Shown piece by piece: positions 47,422-56,523 of a stretch of 64,000 nucleotides of DNA. The DNA comes from CAYGDP01 sp964348665. Its GTDB lineage: Bacteria; Verrucomicrobiota; Verrucomicrobiia; Palsa-1439; CAYGDP01. Every line of letters begins with the position of its first letter. The first letter of the stretch is position 1. Where the stretch lies: NCBI GenBank assembly GCA_964348665.1, contig CAYGDP010000002.1:183833-247832 (forward strand). Reading direction: 5' to 3'. A program made the translations under genes and the position numbers. The notes under the pieces are model-generated. The model was not told the origin of the DNA and ran no database searches. It worked only from the letters and a program-made list of their open reading frames with translations.

Positions 47422-48189
47422 GTGAGCGTTTGGATCAAGCTTCTCGGCACGAACGATGGCGCGGCGAGCGCAGACCGCGGACACGCGGCGATTATCATGC
47501 GCACGGGTGGTCGGTGCTATTTGTTCGACGCGGGCGAGCCTGTGAGTGGCGCGCTCCTGAAAGCGGGCATTGGGTATGAGGAAATTGATCGCTTATTTCT
47601 GTCGCATCTCCATGCGGATCACGTGGGGGGGCTGCCGATGTTGTTGCAAGGGTTATGGCTCGGCGGACGACGGAAAGTGTTGCCGATTCATCTGCCGGCG
47701 GAGGGGATGGAACTGGTGGATGTCATGCGCCGGTGTATGTATTTGTGGGACGAAGTATTTCGGTATCGTATCGAGCAATATGAAATCAAGGGAGCGGTGA
47801 AAGACGGTGGGAATGTTATCACGCCGTACCCGACGACGCACCTGAGAAGTTTTCAAGTGAATTACGGGGAGAAATACGGCCAGGCATGCCAGGCGTTTTG
47901 CTTTCGAGTGGAAACGGCGGAAGGGAAAAGCGTTGTCTATTCAGGAGATCTCGGAGAACCGAGGGACCTCGCGCCTGCGCTGGCGAAGCCGACGGATGTG
48001 TTGATTACCGAATGCGCGCATTATCCCGCAACGGTGCTGTTCAACTATCTCAAGACGCAACCGATTGGCCATGTTATCGTCACACATTTCGCGCCACTGG
48101 AGCATCGTGACGCCGCGAGGGAACTAGCGTTGAAGATGATGGGAGAAAAGGTGAGCTTTGCCGAGGATGAGATGGAGATCGCGCTGTAG
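47422..48189 (+). CDS. metallo-beta-lactamase fold protein (RNase Z/ElaC-like)
   Basis: A 255-residue protein starting with GTG 47422 (VSVWIKLLGTNDGAAS). SHLHADHVGGLPMLLQGLWL carries the HxHxDH metal-binding motif; VVYSGDLGEPRDLAPAL supplies the bridging Asp; VLITECAHYPA and VIVTHFAPLEHRD supply further ligands. The proportions are those of beta-lactamase superfamily hydrolases of the RNase Z/arylsulfatase type. tRNA 3' processing is possible, but the short substrate arm is not obvious, so only the superfamily is firm. Confidence 0.82.
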   Translation: MSVWIKLLGTNDGAASADRGHAAIIMRTGGRCYLFDAGEPVSGALLKAGIGYEEIDRLFLSHLHADHVGGLPMLLQGLWLGGRRKVLPIHLPAEGMELVDVMRRCMYLWDEVFRYRIEQYEIKGAVKDGGNVITPYPTTHLRSFQVNYGEKYGQACQAFCFRVETAEGKSVVYSGDLGEPRDLAPALAKPTDVLITECAHYPATVLFNYLKTQPIGHVIVTHFAPLEHRDAARELALKMMGEKVSFAEDEMEIAL

Positions 48190-48195
48190 GCGCGA

Positions 48196-48223
48196 AATGA
48201 CCAATGACAAATGTTCAATGACT
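48196..48223. repeat. heptamer repeat (AATGAC-N x4) overlapping a start codon
   Basis: AATGACC, AATGACA, AATGTTC and AATGACT follow each other. Each contains an ATG, so the repeat offers several start codons to the amidase gene. It is the same 7-base style of periodicity as the AAACTCC array before cdsA. Confidence 0.7.
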
Positions 48224-48922
48224 AACGAGTTTCCAAGCCCCATTCGCTCTTCACTTTCGTGGGCGAGTCTTTTCTGGCTAGCCGTTTTATTTTCTAACGG
48301 ATGCGTAACGATGGCGACGCGGGGTTGGCATAAGCCGGAAGTGAAATGGGCGGCTGCGAACGAGGGGAATTTCAAGGCGTGGACCGAGAAAAAGCCGCGA
48401 AAAATTGGTTACATCATCATTCATACCGTTGAGGGAACCTATGCGGGTTGTATCAGTTGGTTCCAGAATCCGAAATCCAATGTCAGCGCGCATTACGTCG
48501 TCAGCCGCGCGGGAGAGGTCACGCAGATGGTCCGCGACGAGGACATCGGGTATCAAGCGGGTAACTGGCGGATGAACGTCGAGAGCATCGGCATCGAGCA
48601 CGAGGGTTATGCCCACAAGGAAAACGGCTGGACATTGGCGCAAGTGCGGGCGAGCGCGGCATTGACGCGGTGGTTGTGTCTGCGCTATGGCGTGCCGATG
48701 GATCGGCGTCACATCATTGGTCACGTCGAAGTGCCTCGACCCAGCACGCACACGGATCCCGGCGAATTTTTCGACTGGGATTATTATTTGATGTTGGTGC
48801 GTGGCGGCGGGCATCTCGATCCGAAGAAGCCCGGCGTAGCCAATCCCCCGCCGTGGGAAAAAGTGCAATGGCAGGTCCCCGTTTCCCCAACGGAACGACG
48901 CGGGCTGCGATCATCTCCGTAA
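48197..48922 (+). CDS. N-acetylmuramoyl-L-alanine amidase (Amidase_2), lipoprotein
   Basis: A 241-residue zinc amidase that cuts the bond between MurNAc and the peptide stem. The signal part SSLSWASLFWLAVLFSNGCV ends in a Cys suited for lipidation. The catalytic domain has KIGYIIIHTVEGTYAGCISW (first His), NVSAHYVVSRAGEVTQMV (loop with His), ESIGIEHEGYA (Glu) and RRHIIGHVEVPRPSTHTDPG with the last His and Asp. ATG 48197 is the first in-frame start after the MBL gene; ATG 48218 (MTNEFPSPIRSS) lies in the same heptamer repeat and gives a better lipoprotein signal. Confidence 0.88.
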   Translation: MTNDKCSMTNEFPSPIRSSLSWASLFWLAVLFSNGCVTMATRGWHKPEVKWAAANEGNFKAWTEKKPRKIGYIIIHTVEGTYAGCISWFQNPKSNVSAHYVVSRAGEVTQMVRDEDIGYQAGNWRMNVESIGIEHEGYAHKENGWTLAQVRASAALTRWLCLRYGVPMDRRHIIGHVEVPRPSTHTDPGEFFDWDYYLMLVRGGGHLDPKKPGVANPPPWEKVQWQVPVSPTERRGLRSSP

Positions 48923-48994
48923 AATGCGTCAGATTGGGGTTGAATAAATTACGGCATGTGCTATCTAATACGCAACCTGTAAGGAGGGTTACGA

Positions 48995-49384
48995 ATGAAA
49001 AACTATGCAAAACTCGTTGTAACGATGCTTGTGTTGGCAGTGGCGGGCAGCGGATCGCTGCGCGCGCAGGATACCATTGAGGCAGGGCCGAACAAGCCCC
49101 AGCGCGTCAAGGGTGCCATCGAGAAGGTGGATGCTAAATCCATCACCATCAAGGGTGAAAAGGCGTCCACCACGGTCGCTATCACCAGCAAGACCAAATA
49201 CGGCAAGAAAGACGCCCCCAAAAAACTCGAAGACTTCAAGGTCGGTGACGAAGTGTTGGTTATCGTCTTGAAGGATGACAAGGGCGAAAAGTATGCCGCG
49301 AATATTTCGCCTCCCGGCGCTGCAAAGCCGGCCGACGCCAAAGGCGCCAAGAAAGACGGCGAAAAGAAGGAAGAGAAAAAGTAG
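48995..49384 (+). CDS. small exported protein (paralogue A)
   Basis: A 129-residue protein with signal peptide MKNYAKLVVTMLVLAVAGSG, then SLRAQ, and AAGGAGGG upstream. The mature part is a small beta-barrel-like domain (VKGAIEKVDAKSITIKGEKA, FKVGDEVLVIVLKDDKGEKY), similar to DUF5666-type or OB-like secreted domains, with a Lys/Glu-rich C-terminal tail. A paralogue follows at 49597-50004, and a hairpin terminator separates them. Function unknown. Confidence 0.7.
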   Translation: MKNYAKLVVTMLVLAVAGSGSLRAQDTIEAGPNKPQRVKGAIEKVDAKSITIKGEKASTTVAITSKTKYGKKDAPKKLEDFKVGDEVLVIVLKDDKGEKYAANISPPGAAKPADAKGAKKDGEKKEEKK

Positions 49385-49428
49385 GCACGGTACGCCGATT
49401 GGCGTCCGCCGTGAAATGATTGCCACGG

Positions 49429-49469
49429 GCGACCAGTGCGGTGTGTGCCGCGCTGGTCGCTTCGTTCTT
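49429..49469 (+). terminator. hairpin terminator between the two exported-protein genes
   Basis: GCGACCAG, T, GCGG and the loop TGTGTG are followed by CCGC, G, CTGGTCGC, that is a 13-bp stem with one T-G pair and a 6-base loop. It is followed by a T-rich TTCGTTCTT. It lies 45 bases after the stop of the gene at 48995-49384. Confidence 0.65.
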
Positions 49470-49596
49470 GGCCTACCATTTTGGCAATCTGGCGGGAGGG
49501 CGGGCTGTGGACTTGCGACAGCACACACGGTTTAATTCCTCGCGCAACTTTTTCTGCAAGGCGGTGTTTGTTCACCAAACCCAAAAGGAGAAAACA

Positions 49597-50004
49597 ATGA
49601 AGACCACAAAATTGATGTATTGCCTTCTCGCTGTCGGTATCGGCGCTTGCCTGCCGATTATTGTCAGCGCGGAAGACCCAGCTAAGCAGCCCGGACCCGA
49701 TCAAAAGAAAGACAAACCACCCGTGGTAGCCGGGGAGATCGTGACCATCGACTCCAAGAGCGTTCAGGTCAAAAGCAAACGGGGCGAAACCGTGACCCTG
49801 TTGCTTGCTGATACCACCCTCTACGGCAACAAAAAAGAGCCGAAACAGTTCTCTGACTTCAAAGTTGGCGATATGATTGTCGTCGGATACCAAAAATCCG
49901 ATGACGGCAAGCTCACCGCGACTCGCGTGATGAATCCTCCGCCGAAAGGCGAGAAGGGCGACAAGCCGCAAAAGAAGAAGGCCGCAGGCGACCAAAAGCA
50001 GTAA
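49597..50004 (+). CDS. small exported protein (paralogue B)
   Basis: A 135-residue protein with signal peptide MKTTKLMYCLLAVGIGACLP (then IIVSAED) and AAAAGGAG 6 bases upstream. The mature part (VAGEIVTIDSKSVQVKSKRG, ETVTLLLADTTLYGNKKEP, FKVGDMIVVGYQKSDDGKL) matches paralogue A in layout: beta strands, then a Lys-rich tail. The pair likely arose by tandem duplication. Unknown function. Confidence 0.7.
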   Translation: MKTTKLMYCLLAVGIGACLPIIVSAEDPAKQPGPDQKKDKPPVVAGEIVTIDSKSVQVKSKRGETVTLLLADTTLYGNKKEPKQFSDFKVGDMIVVGYQKSDDGKLTATRVMNPPPKGEKGDKPQKKKAAGDQKQ

Positions 50005-50027
50005 CCGCCATCGGCGCTAGACATTCG

Positions 50028-50064
50028 AAGAGGAGAGGCGCTCTCGCCTCTCCTCTTTTGTTTT
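50028..50064 (+). terminator. strong intrinsic terminator
   Basis: A perfect 13-bp stem (AAGAGGAGAGGCG, 50028-50040, pairs with 50045-50057) with a CTCT loop is followed by TTGTTTT. It lies 24 bases after the stop of paralogue B and 35 bases before the next start. Confidence 0.85.
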
Positions 50065-50098
50065 GGACTCCATCGCTGGCCGCGTTATACTCCGCACC

Positions 50099-50872
50099 AT
50101 GCAAATCGGCATTCTTGACGGTTCCCTCAATCTTCCCTGGGAAAAACTTTTTGCGGAGGCGGCCCGGCTTGGGTTTGACGGCGTCGAACTGGGCGTCGGT
50201 CAGGACTACGACAAAACCAAGCTTTGGAACGCGGTAGGCCGACGGGAACTAATCTCACTATCGCAAACCAGCGGAGTCGCGATCGCTTCCATTTGTTTGC
50301 ACTCGTATTGGCATTTCAGCTTTGCCAGCGCTGATGCCATCGTGCAAAAGGCCGCCGCGAAAATCGCCACCGATGCCGCTTCCATCGCCAGCGAACTCGG
50401 CGCGAAAAACATCCTCATCCCCATCACACACGCCAAGGATGTGCCGGATGACAAAGCCAAAGATCGCTGGATCGACCGCGTCAGGCAAGTTGCGCCCACC
50501 GCGGAAAAAGCTGGCGTGACTTTCTGCCTCGAAAACGTCGGCCAGTCCTTCGCGAAAACCGCCGAGCAAGTCGCTGCCATCGTCAACGCCATCCATTCCC
50601 CCGCCGTAAAGGTTTACTACGATCCTGGCAACGCCGTCAGTGGTGGGTTCGACCCAATCCACGAAATCACGTATCTCGACCAACTCATTGGCCAGGTTCA
50701 CATCAAAGACAATGCTGATCTCTTGGGACAGGGACAAGTGCCAATTCGCGACGTGATCGCCTCCCTTAAAAAAATCAAATACAACGGATGGCTCGTGTTT
50801 GAAACCCGCGCCACTGCCGACCCACCCAAAGCACAGGCCGCCAATCTTGCCTACCTCAAGTCGTTGCTGTAG
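50099..50872 (+). CDS. sugar phosphate isomerase/epimerase-type TIM barrel
   Basis: A 257-residue protein of the AP_endonuc_2/xylose isomerase-like family. ATG 50099 gives MQIGILDGSLNLPWEKLFAE. Typical elements are AARLGFDGVELGVGQDYDK, IASICLHSYWHFSF, LGAKNILIPITHA, TFCLENVGQS (Glu metal ligand), VKVYYDPGNAVSGGFDPIHE (Asp) and GQVHIKDNADLLG (His). The C-terminal KKIKYNGWLVFETRATADPP ends in the last Glu. It probably isomerises or epimerises a sugar or inositol derivative; the substrate is unknown. Confidence 0.85.
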   Translation: MQIGILDGSLNLPWEKLFAEAARLGFDGVELGVGQDYDKTKLWNAVGRRELISLSQTSGVAIASICLHSYWHFSFASADAIVQKAAAKIATDAASIASELGAKNILIPITHAKDVPDDKAKDRWIDRVRQVAPTAEKAGVTFCLENVGQSFAKTAEQVAAIVNAIHSPAVKVYYDPGNAVSGGFDPIHEITYLDQLIGQVHIKDNADLLGQGQVPIRDVIASLKKIKYNGWLVFETRATADPPKAQAANLAYLKSLL

Positions 50873-50964
50873 TCGGAGTTGGTGATCGTGAAGGACTCCA
50901 CCTAAACCCCCTAAATTGAAATGAATCTGTCAGCGAATCGTAAATCAACGCCAAAACACTGTTA

Positions 50965-51393
50965 TTATCTTTTCAACTCCGACAGAAGTTCCGCTACGAC
51001 TTCACTGGGAGACAACTGAACCAGCCATTTGAGGCCAAACCGCGTCAATACGAGCACCACCGCGATGTCGTCCATCTCGCCGATGATAGGCAGGAGCCAA
51101 TCAGGGATCAAGTCAATCGGCGAAATGACATACACAACCGCAAGTAATAGCGCGAAGATTAGCGAGAATTTGGCCTTTCGGGGAACACGCTTCTCGCGGA
51201 ACAGCCGCCAATACAAACGGATCGCATGAGGCGAACGCCACAAGAACCGTATGACGTCCAGCGGATTCGTCAACGGCGGCGGCGTGGCGCTATTGTTATC
51301 GGTCGGCGACGAATCTCTATTTATTTTGGAAGCACGGGACGAGATCGGTGGCTGATTGTCTAGTTTTTCATCTTGGGTGGAGTCGTCTTTCAT
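50965..51393 (-). CDS. YkvA/DUF1232 membrane protein
   Basis: A 142-residue protein. A hydrophilic N-terminal 50 residues are followed by RFLWRSPHAIRLYWRLFREK, the start of a DUF1232 domain, then AKFSLIFALLLAVVYVISP and IDLIPDWLLPIIGEMDDIAV, with the family hallmark SPIDLIPD. It follows the SLC13 permease gene by only one base, so the two are coupled. Function of the family unknown. Confidence 0.85.
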   Translation of the reverse strand: MKDDSTQDEKLDNQPPISSRASKINRDSSPTDNNSATPPPLTNPLDVIRFLWRSPHAIRLYWRLFREKRVPRKAKFSLIFALLLAVVYVISPIDLIPDWLLPIIGEMDDIAVVLVLTRFGLKWLVQLSPSEVVAELLSELKR

Positions 51394-51394
51394 C

Positions 51395-53218
51395 TCAACG
51401 CACCTCTAACGGCCAGAAAAGCGGGATAAGCCACATACCAAGAAGCAACAGAAGAATGTTAATTGGAATGCCCATCTTTAGATAGTCTTTGAAACGGTAT
51501 CCGCCTGCACCGTAGATCATGAGGTTGGTTTGGTAGCCGACGGGCGTAGCGAACGAAGCAGAAGATCCCAACGCCACCGCAGCCAACAGGGACATGGGAT
51601 TTATTCCCATTTGTACGGCGCTAGAGACTGCAACGGGCGCGAGCAATGCAGCGGTAGCACTATTGGATATCATTTCGGAAAGAAGCGACGAGATAAATAA
51701 GAATGCAACCAAGACCCAGAACGGGCCAGTGAATCCTGTAAGCTGTTGCAATCCATTTGAGATAGCATTCGTAACACCTGTTTTCTCCAATGCCGTGCCC
51801 ATTGCGAGCATTCCTGCAAGAAGGAAAATAATGCTCCAATCGATAGCGTGATATGCTTGGCGAGGGCGAAGACAGCGTGCTAGCATCAAGATGACGCAAC
51901 CTGCCGTCGCAGCGGTGACAATGGGCAGCAAACCAACTGCGGCCACCGTAACTACGGCGGCGAGAGTGACAACGGCGATGCCCAGTTTACCGCGCGATAC
52001 TTCTGGGTATGCAGGAGCGCCAATGACCAAAAACCCGCGTTTTTCTGCAATGGCTTTTAGCGAATCGCTTAACCCTTCCAGCACTAAAACATCGCCAGCG
52101 TGAATCCGCGTTTCGGATGGACGCTCCAAAACTTCTTCATCTGGACGATGGACTGCCAACACGACAGCGTCGAATTGCTCTGCGAAACCCGCTTCTTTGA
52201 GCGTCTGACCGATCAAATCAGAACTGGGCAGAATGACGACTTCAGCCAGAGCGAGTTTTTGATTGGAAACAGTATGCGCTGCCGTTGCGGACTCGACGGG
52301 GAGTGGAGAAGGCTTTGGACGGTGCAGTTCCAACCCTTCTTCCACCGCAAGTGCGAGTACAAGATCCAACGACCCACGCACATGAAGTCGGTCGCCCTCT
52401 TCATAAAATTGATCGCCTTGATTCAGGATTATCTTCTCGTCTTTGCGAGTCACATCCACCAGCGTCACTTCAAAGATGCGCTGAAGCTGATCGGGAGTGA
52501 TTTTACGCCCGATCCAGCGCGACTTAGCCAAAACAATCAGTTCAGAAACGTACGGGACAGATCGTTCGGGGACTTTCGTTTCCTCACGCGGTCCATGGGG
52601 TAAGAACCATCTGCCCACTAAGAGGATATATGCAAATCCAACCAGCAACATCGGCACGCCAACTTGCCCGATCTCAAACATCCCAAACCCGCTCATTCCC
52701 TTACTGCGCGCGTATTCGTGTGCGACCAAGTTGGTGGATGTGCCGATCAGAGTACACATCCCGCCCAACGTCGCCGAGTATGCCATTGGCATTAACACTC
52801 GGCCAGCGCCCAATCCAGTTCGCCGACAGACTTCAAGTACGACAGGCATGAAAATCGCAACTGCGGCTGTGTTGTTAATGAATGCCGAGAGAATCCCAAC
52901 AGTCGCCATCACGACTGCCGTTAGCAAAATCTCCGATTTTCCCAACGGCAACAGAACCCGCCGCGCCAAAAACGTCAGTGCCCCAGTGCGCGCCAATCCT
53001 GCCGAGAGTACCAACACCGCTGCTACAGATACCGTCGCTGGATGTCCAAAACCCGCAAATGCTTCGATGGGCTTCAAAATACCTGTGACTAACAGTGCCA
53101 ATAACGCCAGCAACGCCGTAACATCAGGGGGTAGTTTTTCGCTGACGAACCCGTAGATCGTCGCTCCCAGGATGAGCAACGTCAGAAATGCGTGGGTGCT
53201 TTCAGGATCGAATAGCAT
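51395..53218 (-). CDS. SLC13/CitM-type anion permease with TrkA-C (RCK_C) domains
   Basis: A 607-residue membrane protein with about eleven membrane segments in two halves (residues 5-195 and 405-600). Two RCK_C domains stand between them (LIVLAKSRWIGRKITPDQLQ and VILPSSDLIGQTLKEAGFAE). The permease halves contain GFGHPATVSVAAVLVLSAGL, INNTAAVAIFMPVVLEVCRR and STNLVAHEYARSKG, typical of Na+/dicarboxylate or sulfate symporters with TrkA-C inserts. ATG 53218 is the start. Divergent from the APC permease; the shared gap holds an inverted repeat. Confidence 0.9.
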   Translation of the reverse strand: MLFDPESTHAFLTLLILGATIYGFVSEKLPPDVTALLALLALLVTGILKPIEAFAGFGHPATVSVAAVLVLSAGLARTGALTFLARRVLLPLGKSEILLTAVVMATVGILSAFINNTAAVAIFMPVVLEVCRRTGLGAGRVLMPMAYSATLGGMCTLIGTSTNLVAHEYARSKGMSGFGMFEIGQVGVPMLLVGFAYILLVGRWFLPHGPREETKVPERSVPYVSELIVLAKSRWIGRKITPDQLQRIFEVTLVDVTRKDEKIILNQGDQFYEEGDRLHVRGSLDLVLALAVEEGLELHRPKPSPLPVESATAAHTVSNQKLALAEVVILPSSDLIGQTLKEAGFAEQFDAVVLAVHRPDEEVLERPSETRIHAGDVLVLEGLSDSLKAIAEKRGFLVIGAPAYPEVSRGKLGIAVVTLAAVVTVAAVGLLPIVTAATAGCVILMLARCLRPRQAYHAIDWSIIFLLAGMLAMGTALEKTGVTNAISNGLQQLTGFTGPFWVLVAFLFISSLLSEMISNSATAALLAPVAVSSAVQMGINPMSLLAAVALGSSASFATPVGYQTNLMIYGAGGYRFKDYLKMGIPINILLLLLGMWLIPLFWPLEVR

Positions 53219-53241
53219 GGTTCAAACAAACACCACGAAGA

Positions 53242-53262
53242 AGATGACCAGTAGTGTCATCT
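53242..53262. promoter_or_regulatory. inverted repeat between two divergent permease genes
   Basis: AGATGAC and GTCATCT (7-bp arms, 7-base spacer) lie 24 bases upstream of the SLC13 start and 131 bases upstream of the APC start. It may be an operator for the divergent pair; no regulator gene is adjacent. Confidence 0.35.
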
Positions 53263-53392
53263 GTAAAGGCCAAAGTTCCCAAAACTACGGCAGCATTTTT
53301 ATCAGTTTAGCAACTTTTGGTCAACAAATCGCTAAGAGGAATATTTATCAAAGTTCAGAGCGCACAATTGACATCCGCATGAACACTCCATA

Positions 53393-55222
53393 ATGTCGTT
53401 TCGTTGGCGACTCATGGAAACAGAACCACAACATCGTCCGCGAAATATTGATTTGCGTCGCGCCACGGGCATTCTATACGGCGATTGGGGCACCAGCAAA
53501 GCTTACGTGACGGGTTTGGCGTTTGCACTGGCAATGTATAGCTCGTTTTGGTTTGTGCTGGCGGTCTCCCTGCTGACTGCGTTGGTCGCTGTCAATTACA
53601 TCTGGGTCTGTAAACATTTTCCCGAAGGCGGCGGGGTCTATTCTGCCGCACGGGCGCACTCCCCCATCCTAGCGATGGTAGGCGGCTTATTGCTTGTTGC
53701 AAATTATATTGTCACAGCCGCGCTTTCCAGTTTCGTGGCGTTTCAATACTTCGGCCTGTCTCCAGCCGAGGCGGCACGCTGGGCGGCAGTCGCAATTTTT
53801 CTTATCGGGGTGCTGAATTTTTTTGGGCCGCGTCATTCCGGTTCGCTAGCCATTTACATGGGCGTGATCACAGCCATCTGCGTGGGGATATTAGCGCTGT
53901 TTTGTTTGCCGCATTTGGGTGAAGCGATGTCCAACCTCCAACGTCCCAAACGCGCAGCGCTGGAGTGGTGGGTGGCGTTTGTCGGAGTAATTCTAGCACT
54001 CTCCGGTGTGGAGTCCATCGCGAATCTGACGGGTTTGATGAAACTTGACCCTGACGCGACGGCAGAGAAACCATCCGTTCGGCGCGTGTCTCGTAATGCG
54101 ATTCTAATAGTTATGGCGGAAGTCTGCCTCCTAACTGTTTTATTTGGTCTAGCCATGCTTGCGATTCCCAACATGGATGCCAAGCAATACGAGGCGAATA
54201 TGTTGCGTCACATGGCCGAAGTTTTTGTTGACGAGCCACTGGCAAAACTTCCGCTCATTGGCGCAGTTGGTCAACTTCAAGTATTTAGTTGGGCACTGTC
54301 GGCGGCGATGGCGTTATTACTTTTGTCAGCCGCCAATACAGCCATCATTGGCTTCGTCTCGGTTGTATATTTAATGTCGCGGGATGGTGAGTTTCCCCGT
54401 CCCTTCGCGATGCTGAACCGTAGGGGCGTTCCGTGGATTCTGATGCTGATCGCAATCATCGCACCCACGGTGACGGTGGAGATTTTTTCCGTCGGGGAAC
54501 GTGGTCTACGTTCTCTGGCCGATCTGTATGCCATCGGTGTGGTCGGGACCATTGCGGTTAACCTTGGCTCTTGTGCTCTGAATCGAAAACTGACAATGCC
54601 GACTTACGAGCGCGCAATCATGGCTTTTACTTGCTTGCTCATGGCGGCGATCGAAATTACCATCGCGGTAACCAAACCCTATGCGCTGGGCTTTGCACTA
54701 GTGGTTCTGGCACTTGGATTTGCCGCCCGATTTTTCAGTCGCACGGCACCTGTACCCCAAGATACTTTACTGATAAAAACCCAGCCAATTGCCGCGAAGT
54801 CAGGCGGGGCAACAACCGGCAAAACAAAAAACATCCTCGTTGCGGCAAAGATTCCAAGTGTAGCGCTCGATTTTGCCATTGAGCAGGCGCGATTTCATGG
54901 CGCGGTCTTGCATCTAATTTTCGTCCGCCAAATCGCTGTCAATGCACCTTTGCCTCAAATTACGGGTCAAAACGACCCAGAAGCCACCGCAGTCTTTCAA
55001 CATGTCAAAGAACGTGGAGGAACAGTTGAAATTCTAACCCACTATCGTGTGAGCGACGACCCCACCGCAGTAATTCTCGAAACTTGCACAGCTGTAGATG
55101 CCGACTACCTCATTCTAGGTAGTACGCATCGCAGCTTCCTAGGCAAAATCTTGCGTGGCGACACGATCAACGCCATCACCCGACGCTTGCCCGCCAAGAC
55201 CAAGTTGCTCATTTTCGGATAG
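53393..55222 (+). CDS. APC-family permease fused to a UspA domain
   Basis: A 609-residue protein. Residues 20-450 hold about twelve membrane segments of an amino acid/polyamine/cation permease (LRRATGILYGDWGTSKAYVT near the N-terminus, where TSKA is an N-terminal motif; GVESIANLTGLMKLDPDA in the middle). The C-terminal 140 residues form a universal stress protein-like domain (NILVAAKIPSVALDFAIEQA, HLIFVRQIAVNAPLP, ADYLILGSTHRSFLGKILRG, DTINAITRRLP). The G-rich segment GSTHRSFLGKILRG is the usual nucleotide-binding part. Probably regulated by nucleotide binding. ATG 53393 (MSFRWR) is used; ATG 53414 (METEPQ) is also possible. Confidence 0.88.
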   Translation: MSFRWRLMETEPQHRPRNIDLRRATGILYGDWGTSKAYVTGLAFALAMYSSFWFVLAVSLLTALVAVNYIWVCKHFPEGGGVYSAARAHSPILAMVGGLLLVANYIVTAALSSFVAFQYFGLSPAEAARWAAVAIFLIGVLNFFGPRHSGSLAIYMGVITAICVGILALFCLPHLGEAMSNLQRPKRAALEWWVAFVGVILALSGVESIANLTGLMKLDPDATAEKPSVRRVSRNAILIVMAEVCLLTVLFGLAMLAIPNMDAKQYEANMLRHMAEVFVDEPLAKLPLIGAVGQLQVFSWALSAAMALLLLSAANTAIIGFVSVVYLMSRDGEFPRPFAMLNRRGVPWILMLIAIIAPTVTVEIFSVGERGLRSLADLYAIGVVGTIAVNLGSCALNRKLTMPTYERAIMAFTCLLMAAIEITIAVTKPYALGFALVVLALGFAARFFSRTAPVPQDTLLIKTQPIAAKSGGATTGKTKNILVAAKIPSVALDFAIEQARFHGAVLHLIFVRQIAVNAPLPQITGQNDPEATAVFQHVKERGGTVEILTHYRVSDDPTAVILETCTAVDADYLILGSTHRSFLGKILRGDTINAITRRLPAKTKLLIFG

Positions 55223-55323
55223 ACAGCGCCACGCCGAAGAACGAATCCGTCCGCCCCCCCGATTTTCCTCTTGATTGAGGGCATCCAAACCATATATTGA
55301 ACTAAAAAAGAAAGGAGGTTGCG

Positions 55324-55683
55324 ATGGCATTGAGCATAGAAGAACAAGAGGGCGGCAGAATCTTAAGCGTGAAGTTAAGCGGCACGTTGGGAAAGGGCGA
55401 CTACGAGAATTTTGTGCCCGAGGTCGAACGTCTCATCCAAAAGCATGGGAAGATTCGCATGATCGTGGATATGCATGACTTTCATGGCTGGGACATGGGC
55501 GCGCTGTGGGAAGACATCAAGTTCGACCTCAAACATTTCAAAGACATCGGGCGACTCGCGATCGTCGGCGAAACCAAGTGGCAGGAGTGGATGAGCAAGT
55601 TCTGCAACCCATTTACCGCGGCCGAGATTCGCTACTTCGACCACGACCAGGCCGACCGAGCCAACGCATGGATCCAAGTTTAA
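55324..55683 (+). CDS. SpoIIAA-like (STAS-like) protein
   Basis: A 119-residue protein with AAAGGAGGT 5 bases upstream. GGRILSVKLSGTLGKGDYEN, RMIVDMHDFHGWDMGALWED and LAIVGETKWQEWMSKF are typical of the SpoIIAA-like family (alpha/beta sulfate-transporter/anti-sigma antagonist-like fold). The C-terminus (FTAAEIRYFDHDQADRANAW) is also family-typical. It follows the APC permease by 101 bases on the same strand. Function of such single-domain members is not known. Confidence 0.85.
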   Translation: MALSIEEQEGGRILSVKLSGTLGKGDYENFVPEVERLIQKHGKIRMIVDMHDFHGWDMGALWEDIKFDLKHFKDIGRLAIVGETKWQEWMSKFCNPFTAAEIRYFDHDQADRANAWIQV

Positions 55684-55743
55684 CCGCGACGATCGCGGCG
55701 GCAGACAACGGATGAAGCTGCAAAGTGGGTCTGAGTGAGTCGG

Positions 55744-56523
55744 TCACGTCGCAAGTTCTCTGAGAAGTTTCAAGAACTTATCGCGGATGACCTCTTCCAT
55801 CGTGTAAAAACCTTTCGGGGAGCGAGCGACCCACTTGGCCGCGTAAATCGCCCCACGTCCAAACGCGGACCGAGTCACGCTCTCATGGCGCACTCGGAGC
55901 GTCTGGTTGCGCATCCCGAAAATGATCTCGTGATTACCAATGATCCCTCCAACACGAACAGAGTTCACTTGCTTCTGTGGATCAATCTCCAAGAGGGACG
56001 CGATTCTCAATGCAGTGCCAGAAACCTCCCGTTTATCGCGAAAATGCTCCTCGATTATCTCCACGTCTGCGTCGGGAAATAGCTTGCGCAACACAAGCGC
56101 CATGACTGTTACGATGTTGATCCCCGTGGTGATGTTTGGCGAATGAAGCACGCTAGTTCGCCGGCTGATTTGATGCAGCAAGGCAAGCTCTTCCTCGCCA
56201 TATTTTGAGACGGCACTGACAATCCGAATTCCTTCCGCGGCAGCCAGTCTCGCATACTGCGGCAGTGCGGATGCCGAGGAGAAATCAATAATGACATCCA
56301 CGCGATTCTGGCGAAGAAAACCCTTCTTGATTGCTTTTTCAAGAGGAAAAATTTTACCTGCATTTCCTCGAAACCCCAAGACACGGCTGGCGTACTTCCT
56401 GGAGCCACGTGCAGACTCCCTCACCACCCAGCGTAATACGCACTCTGGGTCTTTGATAATCTCCGTGGCAACCAACCGGCCTGTCTTGCCGAAACCGATT
56501 AGTCCAATGGCAATCTTTCTCAT
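55744..56523 (-). CDS. dapB: dihydrodipicolinate reductase-like protein
   Basis: A 259-residue NAD(P)H-dependent reductase of lysine and diaminopimelate synthesis, or a close relative. MRKIAIGLIGFGKTGRLVAT gives the Rossmann start, VDVIIDFSSASALPQYARLA and SPNITTGINIVTVMALVL are conserved, and EIIEEHFRDKREVSGTALRI corresponds to the catalytic E.HH..K.DAPSGTA motif. Here the second His is Phe and the DAP part reads REV, so activity on dihydrodipicolinate is not certain. The last part (ESVTRSAFGRGAIYAAKWVA) fits DapB. ATG 56523 is the start. Confidence 0.82.
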   Translation of the reverse strand: MRKIAIGLIGFGKTGRLVATEIIKDPECVLRWVVRESARGSRKYASRVLGFRGNAGKIFPLEKAIKKGFLRQNRVDVIIDFSSASALPQYARLAAAEGIRIVSAVSKYGEEELALLHQISRRTSVLHSPNITTGINIVTVMALVLRKLFPDADVEIIEEHFRDKREVSGTALRIASLLEIDPQKQVNSVRVGGIIGNHEIIFGMRNQTLRVRHESVTRSAFGRGAIYAAKWVARSPKGFYTMEEVIRDKFLKLLRELAT

